Part shown: positions 12,401 through 24,258 of the stretch, one piece after another
Position numbering within the stretch: position 1 is the first letter of the stretch
How the letters are laid out: the number at the start of each line of letters is the position of its first letter
Assembly (NCBI GenBank): GCA_001724265.1
Contig: MEDY01000042.1
Location: 1 to 64,000, forward strand
Length of the DNA stretch: 64,000 bases
Origin: Rhizaria sp. SCN 62-66
Lineage: Eukaryota; Rhizaria, unplaced
Reading direction: 5' to 3'
Program-made: the position numbers and the translations under genes
The notes under the pieces: model-generated
The model's input: only the letters and a program-made list of their open reading frames with translations
Told to the model about the DNA's origin: nothing
Database searches by the model: none

Positions 12401-15400
12401 ACTACCCCGCAGTGCACTTCCTGACTGCCTACACGCTGCACGTATTGCCGCTGGTGATGCGCGCGCCCGTCTCGGCCTTGCACCCTACGTTAGCGCTCAC
12501 CACGGCCGTCGCGCCTCAGACAGCTTCTGCGGCGATGGACGATTCCTCCGCTGCGCCCGGCTCGCACTCGCGCTCCGGATTCCTCTCGCCGCCCCCGCGC
12601 CGCGCTGCGCCCGCGCTGCCCCCGGCCCGCGCGGCGCCGCGCCCCGCCGCTGCGAGCGATGTCGCCGCCGATCCCATCCAGGCCGCTGCAGCTGCGGAGG
12701 AGCAGCGCAAGCGTGCTGACGCTGTCGCGGCGACTCAGCTGACCGCGCGCCGCGTGGCTGCGCGTGCCGCAGTGTTGGCGAACCCGCCGCCGCCGCTGCC
12801 CGTCGTGCCGCCCTCGTCTTTGGGTAACACCGAGACGCCGGTGATCTGCGCCTCGCACGTGTACTCGCTAATGGTTGCGTCCGGCGCTGGAATGGTGCTG
12901 CCGCGCGTGCTGGCGGCTTTCGGTGAGCTTGCGGAGTACGCTGCATCGCTTGAGCGCCACACCGCGGCGATCACGGCTCTGGAGGCGTCGGTGTCTGACA
13001 CGCGTGCGCGCAACAACGCACTGCTGGTTCGCCTGCAGCGCGCGACAAGAGACGCACAGACTGCCCGTGTGCGCCATCTCGCCTACGTTCACGGTGGCGG
13101 CGCCGCCGTGGCCTCGTCTGATGTTCCGGACACGCCTGCTGCGCGCCGTCGCCGGTCGCTGTTCGGCACGCTTTCGTCCGACGACAACAATGCTGCCGCG
13201 AACGCGACTCAAGGCGACGTGCGCACGTCGGACGGCGGGACCGTTCAGGTGTCGCTGTTGCCGTCATCGTCTGTGCACTCGTTCGGCGGGCCGACCGTCG
13301 TCACGCCCATGTCGTCTGCCTCTCAGGCGACTCTGGCGGTCTCCGACGAAGAGTCTCGCCTTGCTGCTGCTGTGGCTGAAGCGACCGAGGCTGCGGAGGC
13401 GCTTGCACATGAGTTTCAGTTGCGGCCCAAGATCAGCGACGTCGTTGCCCGCGGTATCGCTGCGTTGCCCCCGCTGCCGCCCACGCCCGCGCTCGCGATG
13501 CTGCCCGCCGCGCTGCGCCCCCCGTGGGTCTCGATCGAGCAGATGAACGCCGCGGTCGGCCGTGCCACGGCAATTCTCGCTCCTCCGGCTGCGTACGCTG
13601 GTGATGCAGACTCTGCTGCTGTCCCTGTTTCTGACGTTGTTGTTGATGCGGAGACTGGTGCTGTGACTATCACACTCGCCTCTGAACCTGCTGCACACGT
13701 CGATTATGAATGCCGCGCGGATAAGAACGTTAAGGATCAGCTTGTGCGTGCCGAAGAGGCCGCGCTCCCCGCAGCGCCTGAGGTAATGTCCGACGCTCTG
13801 TCCACAACATCTGATCTCGCTTCGAATCGTAGTGCATTGAGTCACTCGGCGCCGTCAGCGTCGCCGACTGCGGCTGAAGTTGCACTGAGCCCCATGGCGA
13901 GCAGTGCGCCTTCGTTCCGCGCGGGCGTCGATCTCGCGCCGCCTCCGCAGCACCTGGAGCCCGCCGTCTCTTCTGCGCCGTTCCATCACAGCAGGGCGCA
14001 GCATCGTGCGCAGGCGCCGGTGTGGAACGCGACGTGGGCGTCGAGCTCGCGCTGCTTTGCCGCTGGCCACGCACTCTGGCTCCGCACGGCGGTGATGTCG
14101 GCCGAGGATGCCGCAACGTCTCCGTTGTCGCTCCACGGGTACGTCTGCAGTCACCCGCTGCACCGCCCCTCGGCAGACGCCCAGCCGGCCGCGGCGCTCA
14201 CCACGGAAGTCGCAGAGGCGTACCACGGCTCGGCTGCGCTCCCGCTGATGTCGCTGCTGTGTCCCGCGGCGCCGCTGCTGGCGTTCGTGGCCCCGGCTGT
14301 GCCGGGCTCGCCCACGTGGTCCACACGCGTCCCCTTGGCGCCGACCGTGTTGTCGTCCTCCGCCAGCGGCGGCAGCTCGGCGCCCGCCGCGGAGGCCGCG
14401 GACATGATGCGCGCTGCCGCTGACCAGTCGTCGCTCCCGTCGCTAGTGTTGCACCGCGCCGCCACCGCTGCCGCTGGTGGCGACGAGGCGGTCGACGTGG
14501 AGGAAGGCGCGCGGTCGCTGTCGTTTTTGCTCGCAGTCCTCGATGCGGCCGCCACTGTGGCCGCCGCCGTGGGCAGCACGATCGACGCCTGGGGCCCCGC
14601 GATGTGGACTGCGGCCGGCGTGTCGCTGCTCGACCCCGTGTTCATCAGCTCGGCTCAACCCGACTCCGATATGAACACGCCGATATCCATCGCAATCGGG
14701 CTTGACACGGTGCCCAGCGTCGATGAGGATCCCGTGGCCGGTGGCACGCTGCTGCTGCCGTCCACGTTTGATATCGCGCCCCGGGCGGCAGCTCGCAGTG
14801 CGCTGCGCGAGTCTGTTGCCACGGGTCTTGTGTTCGGCCCCGGTGGTGCCGGTCTCCAGCTTGCGCTGCGCAGCCTTGCCATGGGCATCAACATGCTCTC
14901 GCGCCGCTCTCCCTTGGATGGACCGTCGTCTGTGCTGCCCAACTCTCTCGTTGCTGCCGCGACTGCGCATCTCTCCGTGCTGGCCGAGTCCGCCGCCCTG
15001 CGTCCCCCCGTCGCGCTGCACTCCATGTCGTCGGCGTCCTCACTGGTGTCCGCGAGTGAGAGCAGTCTTCTCCCTCCGCTGTCTGAGCATTTCATTGACA
15101 ACATGTGGCGCCACTCAGCGCTGGTCTCGGGCGCGCTCTACTCAGCTTCATCGGCGCTGCCCTACCTCTTCCAGTCGACGCCAGGAGCTACGCTGGCTGC
15201 CGCGATGGCTCTCGTTAACGCTGCCTCCTTCGAAAGTTCCGCGAGCAACGCCACCCGGACCCTCACGCTGCCGATTGCGCACCCGATTTTTAGCGCGTCG
15301 CCCTCTCTCACCGTGCCTCCGCTGCTTCCCCGCGCTGCGCTGGCCGCGAGCTTCACGCATGCCGCCGCGGCTAACATCGAGGGCACGTTTGTCGCGCCCC

Positions 15401-18400
15401 CGACGGTGGCCATTGCGGCCGCGTTGGCGTCCGCGCTCGAAGTGCGGGAGAGAGAGAACGCGGCGCGCGTGGGCCTTTTCGCTCGCGCCGCCTCGTCTTC
15501 CGCGGCCCTGCTGCATGAAGCGACTCCGCGTGCGAGCTTCTCGGGCCCCGCCAGTGTCGGCCACCACAGCGCGCACTCGTCCCAGGATTGGGGCGCAATG
15601 GCCGCTGCAGCCAGTCACGAATTCGATTGTGACAGCCCCGGCGGTAACCTCGCCCTCACGCTTGCGAATGCGATCAAGAACCACCGCGCCGGCATCGCAG
15701 CGGGCGCGTTGGCGTTGACGCCATTTGTCGGAACGGAAGGCTCTCTGCCCGCTGGCTGCGCTGAACCCGTCACAGGTCTTATGGCGACGACAGCTTCGTG
15801 CGCCGCTGCGCTGCTGTCTTCGGTTCCGCGTGTACTTTCGTCGTCCCCTGCCGTGGCCGCGGTTGAGTCCGCCGCTGTGCGGGGCGCTGTGCTCTCGCAC
15901 CCGCGTCTGCTCGCCCGCGCGCTCCGTGGCGACGAGGCTGCTCTTGCGGACGACTTGCTCGCCGTGTCCGAGGCCGCGCTGCTCGGCGGCTCGCTCAACT
16001 TCATTCCGCTCGAGGCCTACGCGGTGTCGGCGGCGGAGGGGCTCGCCGCCGAGGCTGACGCCGACGCGCACATCGCCGCGCTCAAGGCTGCGGCTATTGC
16101 GGCTGAGTTTATCCACGGCGACGGCAATGTTTCACCGGCTGCTGCGGCTACGGCTGCTGTGAATGCGGTTGGACTGCCGCTCTGGGCGCAGGCCGGCGTG
16201 CCGAATGTCCCGCTTCCGCAGTCTTTAGCGCTCAGCGACCCTGTGGACCCACCCATGGGCCCTGCTGTGTCGGGGCTGCTGCCGTTGTACGATCTCGGCC
16301 GTGGCGCGCGCGTGCGCGGGCCCAGTGCTGGTGTTGCGGTGTACGCGCTCGCGAACTCCGCGGACGGCGCTGCGCCCGAGGCCGATGTGCTTCTGCATCT
16401 GCGGTTGCTGCCTGACTGGAGCATCCCTTCCGCAGCTGGCGCTCCGCGCGCGGTTGGCCGCGCTGCGGCGCACGCTACTGCGTTGGCGACACCGTCGCTT
16501 CTGCTGCCGCCGCCGCTGCCCCGCGACGTCATGGTCGACTTGCTCACGCACCCTGCTCGCGTTCCAGCGGTCGCCAGCGCCGCTGCTGCGGTTGCCGCTG
16601 CTATGGGTCCGACTGCTAGTGCGGTTAACAGCGCATCTAGCGCACTTGCGTTCACGGAAAGCGGCGCACGCGAGATTTCTGAGGACTCTGCTGATTCGCA
16701 TGTCGAGGATTTTTCCGAGGATATGCCCGCTTTCCTGTGTGGTGACGGCGCGCATGCTTTGATGGCGCTCTCTTCCAGTACCGCGACTACCCCCGCGCAT
16801 TGCCTTACCGATGCCCCGCGCACCGCTTCGCGCCCATCGCTGCGCGCGCCGACGACGGGCCTCCTGCCCGGCGCAGTGGGCGCTGGCATGGGTGCGACCA
16901 CGGTCGGCGGCGTCCTTGCGTTTGCTGAAAAGAACTGCTCCGGCGCAGCTCCGTCGGCGCGCTGCGAGCGTTTCTGGTACGAAGCACCTGCGGCCTTGGC
17001 GAATGCGCGCAGTGTCAACAGTGTGACGACGACAACCACGACGACTGTGCTCGGTGGGTCTATGACGACGACCACCTCAACCACAACCACGATCACCACG
17101 GTCACGTCCACGCCCGTTGCGAAGACATTTTCGCTCTCGCGCGGCTATGGCCTTGCGCTGCCTCAATGCGACGCGAGCGCCGCCAAAGCGGCCCCGCTTC
17201 TGCGCCAAGGCCTTGCTGCGCCCCCACCCGCGACACGCATGGCGTTCCCGGCCGCCACTGTCTCCGCGTTGCTCGCGCACGTCTCGCGCCTGGCGCCAAC
17301 TCTCTTTGGTGCCGTGCGCGGAGTCGCGGCGCTCGCCCCCTGCGCCTGCACTGACGGCGCGTGCGCTGGGTCGCCATGGGAACGCGTTGTGAAGCGTGAG
17401 AACGGAGTCTGGGTTGACGCTGATCCTGCGTCGACTGATGCCGCCTCGTGTGCTGAGGCAACGGGGCTGTCGCAGTGGCTTTCGAGTGAACTGCAGGAGC
17501 TGCTGCATGTCGGTGGCGGACTCGCACGCACATGCCGGTTTGTGTCTGCGGTTGCACGATCGCGCTCGCGGACATTGCCGCATGCGGGCAATGCTGCTGT
17601 GCGCGCCGTCGCGGAGCTGGCTGCGCAACTTCCAGAAACGTACCCGTGCTTGCATGCCTTGCGCCGAGCTGTGTTGACTCTGTCGTGTGCCGAGAACGCG
17701 TTGATCTTACGCGCCGGGGTTGCCCTGCAGCCTGTCACCTCGCGCATCGCTGCGCGTGGCAAGGGTTTACAGCCCCATGCTGTTCCCGCACCTGCGCCTG
17801 CACCGCAAGGACGTGCGGACGCGGAGCAGACTGCTGCTGCTCTTGCTGGCCTTGCCGGGGCGCCGGCGCACATCACAGCGACGGCTCCGCTGGTGCGCGC
17901 CCAGGCGGCACACGCTCTGGCAGCGCTCGCGCAGGCGCAACACAGCGCATATGGTGTCGAAACGAATAACTCGCTGCCACTGGGTGCGCCTGGCGACTCC
18001 AGCCCACGCACCGCGGCTGCAGGCTGTCTCTTCGATGTTGCCTCCGGTGTAATGACTGTGGGTGCAATCCCGCATCAGGCTGAGAGCTCGCAGAACATGT
18101 TAAATACTCCCAGCGACGCTGCGGCTGCACTCCTGACGCTCATGTTCCCGCCTGCGGCCTCTGCACTCGCGTGTGTGCGCCACAGCTCTTCACAGAAGGC
18201 TGCTGCTCTCGCAACCGCAAACCGCCGACGTGCGTCGTCGGCGACGGGCCGCGGCAGTGGCGCCAACAGCCCTGTGCATGGCGTCCCTTCCTCGCCGAAG
18301 ACGACTGTCAACGAGGGCTCTATCCTTGCGCTGGCCACTGCAGCCGCCGCAGCCGCCGGCTCCCTCCGCATGGGATTTCGTCGCCCTCTGTCTGCGGTTA

Positions 18401-21400
18401 ACGACGATGCCGCGTCCGCCGGTGCCGGTGCTGCGGATGCCGTGTTCCTGGGCTACCGTGGTCCGTCATCGCCGCCTCAAATGCACGCGGACCTCACGTC
18501 CGCCGCTGCTGTTGCGGCGTCCTCCGCTGCGGGTGCCAGCAGAGCATCGCGGTCACGCCGCGTCCGCGCTGTGCGCGCGCGTGCCCGCATGCGCCAGCGT
18601 GCGCGTGCATCGGGCACTGGCGCTCTGAACGTGCATGGGAGCGCTGCGAACCCTTTGGCGAGCTCCGTTGGTTCCGCCGCCTCCATCCAGACCGCGGCGA
18701 CGTACATCAACCGCCAGCGCGCGCGTGCCCGTGGCGGTGCGGTACAGCGCCAGAACCCGGCCGCATCGCCCGCAGACTGCGCGGTCGGGATGTCGGAGCC
18801 GCGCCGGTGGGCCGCTGGTGCGGACGCGCAGACGTGGCTCGAGTCGGTGGCGTTGGACGCTCCTCACGCTTCAGCCGATGGCTCTGCTGCAGCGGCGGAA
18901 AATGCGCCCATTACGACTCCTAGAGATGGGACTGGGGATGTCGGCGAGGTCTTTGTGATGCAGGATAAGGACACGGTTATCGCGTTGGTGCGGTCCTTGC
19001 CGACTGGCCCCATGCCACCCGTTCTCCTCGCGCGCGCGCAGGCGATTGCGTTGGCTGCCGCGCAGTCGTGGATCTCGCCTACTTCATCTGCAGTCGCTGC
19101 AGCGCCGGTTTCGGCCGCCGTAACAGTGGTTGCTTCCGCGCCTACCACAGGAGCCGCAAACCCGCGCCCTGCCGCTTCTACGACGACGATTGCGAGCGCT
19201 GCTGGTGCTGGGGCTTCATCTTCCAACTCAGTTCGTCCCGCGAGTGCTGTGGTTGCCGAAGCAGACGTGAGCCGGACACCTGCACCGAGCTCTGCGGCTG
19301 CAGCCCTTGTGAAGCAGCTTTCCTACGGTGGTTCGACCGCTTTTGTCGCCACTCGCCCGCCGCGTCAGCGTGCGTCCGAGAGCGGCACTGCGTTTGTTCC
19401 CGCTCCATCGGCCGACGTGTCTGCATATGCACTGGCCCAAGCTCAGGAGTTTCTTGCTAATCGTGAAGTCACGCGCTCCCGTCGCGTTGTCCGTGCTGTG
19501 CGCACACTCCGCCGCGCGCGTGCGCGGGCTGCGGCTGCGGCGGCTGCGGCTGCGGCGGCTGATGCTGCAGAGGCTGGATCGGCGCCGGTCGCCGCGCAGA
19601 GCGCGTCTGCTCCGGCGTTGGCGGACTGGGGCGAGTCATTTTTTACCGCGCTGGCTCCTGCACTGGCACACAGTGTGCATGGCCTGCTCGCTGCGAGCGC
19701 AGGCTATGCAGCACCGCTCGCGCTCCTCACATCTGTTGTTGCACCGAGCCTTGTTGAGGCAACGGACTTTATCATGCCACCGCCAGTGCCTGTGAGCGCG
19801 GCTGTTCAGGAGCGGCGTGCGTACCCTGACGTTAGCACTGACATCGCTTCGATTGCCGTCGAGATTGAGACGCCATTTACTGTCAGCACGACGAATAACG
19901 GCGATGATGATGATGACGAGGATGACGAAGAGTACGATGACACCGCTGCCAAGGCGTTATCTGCGCGTCCCGCTGCAAATACGCCTGCTCAGCCCTCACA
20001 CAAGCGTCAGGCGAGCATTGCGAAGTCGACAGTTAAGATAGAGGTGCTCTCAGAATTGGGCAGTGAAGAAAGTACTGCTGCAACCGCCCTGGGATGCAAC
20101 ATAGAGCCCTTCTGGACGCCTACCACCGCTCAGCCCTCTTTTGCGGCTTCGACACCGGCATCCGGCAGGAAAAAGCACCGGCACCACGTCGCTGACCTGT
20201 TACTGCTGCTGGCGCTGCATCCGCCTGTGCACACCAACACCGGCGGCGTGGCAGCAGACGTGCCTGCGGCGCAGGCTGCCAGCGCGAGCTCGCCTGCCGC
20301 GTCGCCCGCGCCAGGCCCGCGCCGGACCGCGCTGCTCTCGGCGCCAAGCACCCCGCACGGTGGAGCTGCCTGCGGTGCGGCTGCGGGCTTGAATGCCGGC
20401 GTCGGCGCTGGTGCGAGTGGCAACAACGCGCTTTGGGGTGCCACTGCGCATGGCAGTGTTGGCGGTGCGATGGACGGTGACTGGACTCCGCCGGTCGTGT
20501 CGACGTTGCTGTCCCTCGCCGCGCTCTCGCCACTTGCGCTGGCGAACCGCTCGCGCCCGCACTTCTATCTGCCGCTGCTCGTTGCGCTCGCGCTGCCCGT
20601 GCGTTCTCTGCTGTCTCCGCACGGACTGCCGTCCTCAGCCGCGCTGGCACCTCTATCTGGCGTGCTCACGGCCGCGGACCGCGCCTCTGCGCTGCCGCAG
20701 TGCGCGCTGCCGCCGCAGCTGTTGGCGTTACTGTTCACCGGCGCGACCGCGCCTGGTAGCAGCTCTGCGGCCGCGAGTGGAACGCCGTCCACTGCACCCA
20801 GCCCCAGCCACGGAGCACCACCAGTGCCCTCAGTGGCAGTAGTCATTGCGGCGGCCCTGGAGCCCGTAGCGGCAGCGCTAGAGTACCCTGTTTTCTCAGG
20901 CACCACGGCCGCGACGTGCTTCGGTGGATTCGATGGCAGCCGCACTGGGACGTGGCTGCCAGGCACCGGCCTTAATGTGGTCGGTGGCGGCAGTTGCGCT
21001 GATGACGGCAGTGTCAGCAGTATCATGCGGCCTCAGTCTGTGGCAAGTGGCGATTCAGCAGCTGGCGAGAGCGAAACTGGCACACCGTTTGGTTTACCTT
21101 CTGTGACACTGCAATTTTCCACTGCTGCCGGCGGCGCGGTCACGCCAGGATATGCACGGAACAAGGTTGCTGCTCGTGCGGCGTCGCGCATTGCGCGTCA
21201 GATGTCGATGACGACTCAGCAACACAGCGGTGGCGCGCAGGAGCTGGGTACCAGTGAAGTTGCTCAACAGGCGCCAACAGTTGTTGTTGTCGCTCCAACA
21301 GCGAACTATGGTGGCAGCACGCGCATGGGAGACTCTGTCTCCATTGCCGCCTCATCAGCGGCTCATGGTGGCGCAGTGACAATGGTTGCTGAGTTGGCTG

Positions 21401-21516
21401 CTGCGGTGGAGCGGCTTGTGCGCCACACAGAGTCAGCTAATGATTGGGATGCTGCGGTCCACTTTAACCCAGTTAAGTATCTGCACAAGATTCTACAACA
21501 CACAGGCATGATGTGA
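2486..21516 (+). CDS. Giant (~6,300-residue) Ala-rich protein with degenerate Cys-containing helical repeat; frame jump in a 15-bp repeat
   Basis: Two long open frames, 2486-10444 and about 10391-21516 (stop TGA), overlap at a perfect 15-bp tandem repeat. Composition shows one gene: the upstream frame is protein-like up to the repeat (ending LLVFVYHHW), and the downstream frame is protein-like just after it (GPVFVLDPEA). A one-base change there would join them. In the overlap, the alternative frames are Arg/Cys-rich shadows. Folded-looking blocks in the first 2,950 codons share a degenerate module: PxLLxYL, then ARFxxxxxLxxAV, then FLxSPxCxLF, then a helix LxxLIxxA. Copies of the Cys motif lie near residues 1406, 1563, 1752 and 2561 and near base 11200. 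The rest is Ala/Ser/Pro-rich with acidic, poly-Gln and Thr-rich stretches. The start is uncertain: ATG 2486 precedes an AT-rich stretch that may hold an intron (about 2537-2797), and ATG 2819 is the alternative. I recognise no known family. Confidence 0.7.
3374..3418 (+). repeat. Pure CAG repeat (15 units), poly-Gln
   Basis: Fifteen uninterrupted CAG codons encode 15 Gln residues in the N-terminal disordered part of the giant protein, followed by three Pro. The absence of synonymous CAA interruptions suggests recent expansion by slippage. Confidence 0.95.
10316..10390. repeat. 15-bp tandem repeat at the frame jump
   Basis: Five perfect copies of CCCGCCGCTGCCGAG are flanked by partial copies at 10301-10315 and 10391-10399. 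The upstream frame reads Pro-Ala-Ala-Ala-Glu repeats; the downstream frame reads Arg/Cys/Ala repeats. Because the unit is a multiple of three, copy-number change alone cannot explain the change of frame. The C6 run at 10301-10306 just before the array is a likely site for a one-base error or mutation. Confidence 0.9.
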
Positions 21517-22317
21517 CCGCCTGCATTTTTACTGTGATGATATATTTTCTGTGAAAACAAAATAAGCAGCGTTTTTATTTCCTAATTCAGATGCGTCTAC
21601 ATATCAGACTTCGGCGTTTGTGCAAGGTTACGTTACCATCTATTCTCGTGACCGCACTGTAAGAGTCGAAATGAAATACGCATCAGCAATGTTTGAGAAG
21701 TAAAAAATAAGTGTATGATGTGACAACGGCAAGATCTGGAGAAGAAACTCAAAATAGACTCGCTATTCAACACGACAAGCAAGAGTGGTAGGAAGTAGGT
21801 AAAGGCAGCAACAAAGCAACAGATAAACTGACAGGGTGATGTCGCGATTTGCTTCTTCGACTTATTAAACCTATGGTGGGTGCACGGGCTCTGGTGACCT
21901 GTTCTCTATTAAACTTGGAGAGGTTGTCCTTCTTGGCATTAATGAATGCAGCCGAGTTAGTGAAGGTGACGCCAATCCTTGTCAAGAAGCCCAGCACCGC
22001 CAAGCGTGGCTGGTGCTGCACAGAGCGTGTTCTCCGTCTTAATAGGGAAGTCTCAGCCGTTGTGGCATCTATACACGAGGCAGGTAAAGCGTAACATAGC
22101 GCTCAAGGAAAACTTTACGGCTTTCACACCGCAGGCGACTAAAAAGCCGTGAAACTCAATATTTTCGGAGAAATCAACTATTGAGGAGTGCACGAATAGC
22201 GCGCATCAACTCAAGAACTGCATTCGCAATCTCGGGCCAAGCCATGATATCGCGGTCAGGTCAGAAGAAGACATATTTTTCTGCGCAATTTTTATCATAT
22301 TGTTCCTCACCTCGATA
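21517..22317. other. Intergenic region
   Basis: AT-rich spacer between the giant gene and the decayed minus-strand gene, containing both 3' ends. I see no coding bias, tRNA or repeat family in it. Confidence 0.5.
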
Positions 22318-23258
22318 TCATTGAGATGATTCCGGCGTCGTACTCGTACTTGCTAGCAGTGCCGCCGAAGAGCTCCTGCTCGCTGAAGATTCGTGCACAG
22401 TTGCGTCCGTGTTGACAGGGCTGTAGCCAGCGGCGGCGAAGAGGTCGCGCAGCAACGCGCGGTCAAGCGGGCAGCGGCACTGCAGCTCGTCAAGCACGTG
22501 CCTTAGCTCGGGCTCCGCGGGCTCCACGAAACCGACCGACATCGGCAGGTCCAGCAGCAGCTAGTATGCTGCGCCGCTGAGCGCAACGACGGACAGACAT
22601 TCCCCGAGGATGTGTTGGTGTGGCTCTTGCAAGCAGGGGATATTGTCTGCGTCGACCTGCGAATATATCGTGTTGGGCTTGGGCTCCCTCGGGTACACAG
22701 GCTTGGCGTCAGGCGCATAGAGATGAGCGGGCGTGCGTGCACGGGCCTCATAAGGGCGCGTCGCGGCCTGTAGGTGGCGCGGACCGTCAATGAAGAACAA
22801 CACAGCGTTTGCAACCTGCCACATCACAGTATCAGCGGCGCCTCCCTAACAAGGAAGGAGGCCAGCTTCCTCCTCCTCCTCCTTACCCTCAGGCGCAGCA
22901 GGCGTGGGCTTCTCACCCGATACCGGCTGTGCCTCGTCCGCCTCCTCGTAAAGCGCCGCGTTCTTGTCGTCAACAAAAAAAGCAAACGACTTCGAGTGCA
23001 TCGGTGTCGGACAACTGATTCACGCTGTCCACGGGCTCCTGCACCGGCAAGGCAAGACTGGGTAGGGTCGCGGCGCGCTGGCACAGCTTGGAGCCCCGCC
23101 TTGAGTCTGGGATGGCCAGCTCCAGCCTAAGCACGTCTCTTCAGCATCAGCACTCTTAGGCGCCACCATCCACGTGCGAGCGCCGCGCTGCATACCCTGT
23201 ATTTCGCCTTCACCATCTGTGCGTCACCGTGCCGAGCATCCTTGTTAACGTCGCCACT

Positions 23259-23290
<32 letters not shown>

Positions 23291-23330
23291 TGTTGTCGTT
23301 GTTGTTGCTGCTGCATCGACAACTGTAAGG
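22318..23330 (-). pseudogene. Decayed or frame-broken hypothetical gene
   Basis: The minus strand carries coding-like sequence spread over several frames. The 3' portion, from the A-run to a TGA at 22318-22320, is a single frame containing two TAG triplets (22846-22848 and 22561-22563); it includes an acidic Glu-rich run and the segment VMWQVANAVLFFIDG. Going upstream, a one-base shift at the seven-A run 22975-22981 restores a clean frame (ending LEVVCFF). At least two more shifts are then needed to reach an Asp run encoded by a trinucleotide repeat at 23259-23288. No family is recognised. Multiple frameshifts in under 1 kb suggest a pseudogene, although homopolymer sequencing errors could account for part of this. 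The two TAGs would be sense under the code proposed for this genome, but in a decayed gene they are weak evidence. Confidence 0.5.
23259..23288. repeat. (GTC)10 microsatellite
   Basis: Ten GTC units are followed by GTT/GTC variants. Read on the minus strand this is (GAC)n, an Asp run, consistent with the 5' part of the decayed minus-strand gene. Confidence 0.9.
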
Positions 23331-24258
23331 TTTTTGTCGTTGTCATCGTCAGAGTCGCAGTCACGGTTCCTCGTAAGAATAAAGTTACTAACGACAGCCG
23401 AAGCAAGCGTGCGTTGAGCTGCAGCTGTTTGACATATTGTATTTCATTCTTCGGCAGACTGTGAGATATCTCGAAGGCCATCAACAAAACTCTCACACCT
23501 AACCAAATCTACAAATACTTATATCATATTCATACTGAAATATATACAAACATAAACTGCATAATCATTGATGAAAATACAGTACACATAAATCACAATA
23601 TCTTGATTTGGTAAGCTAAAAGCAACATACAATGGATGTGTACAAATAATATAAGCTCACAAACAAATGCGTGAACTTTACAACAACTCTTGGATGCTAT
23701 ATCGGCGAGTATATGCTCTAAATCGAGTTGCAAGCAAGAAATACATGTTTCTCATATACAAGATGTTATAACAATTACATTTTCAAACATTAATACGTGA
23801 GAGTCATGTTTGCCAGAGATATCGTTAGATTTGTGCTTAAATCCAGCCCATTGCTCCGTGCTGTGGTAGTTCTCAGTGGTCTCGGCTTTGTCAGTCAAGA
23901 CGAAGCGGGACTCTAGTCCAAGTTATCCAGATGACTCGACGTCAAATAGCATTAGATTCTGTTCATTTATAGATATATATAATGACGCATTGCATTATTT
24001 TATGAACACATTTAGGCAGTGTCTATGAGATGTACGAGGTCAGGTTTTAGAGACTCAGTCTGTTCGATTCAACCGTGACAATCCATTTCTTGGAGAAATG
24101 GCCCTGCAGACTCAAATGACATCTTGTTCGAAATTTAGGCGCTCTGACGTGTTTTATCTCTTGCCTCACACATTATACTTTACTGGTGCGCTGGATTGAT
24201 CTTATTTTGTCACGGTAAGCTCTTCTTTTGAGCTGCTCGCTAAACTCACGGTTGCATC
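23331..24258. other. Intergenic region, very AT-rich
   Basis: Strongly AT-rich sequence, especially 23480-24000, preceding the deubiquitinase start at 24259. It presumably holds its promoter and 5' UTR. There is no convincing gene or RNA. Confidence 0.5.

Noticed and set aside
24050-24085. GTTCGATTC resembling a tRNA T-loop (also near 33264)
   Set aside because: Flanking bases do not form a T stem, and no D or anticodon arm is found upstream.
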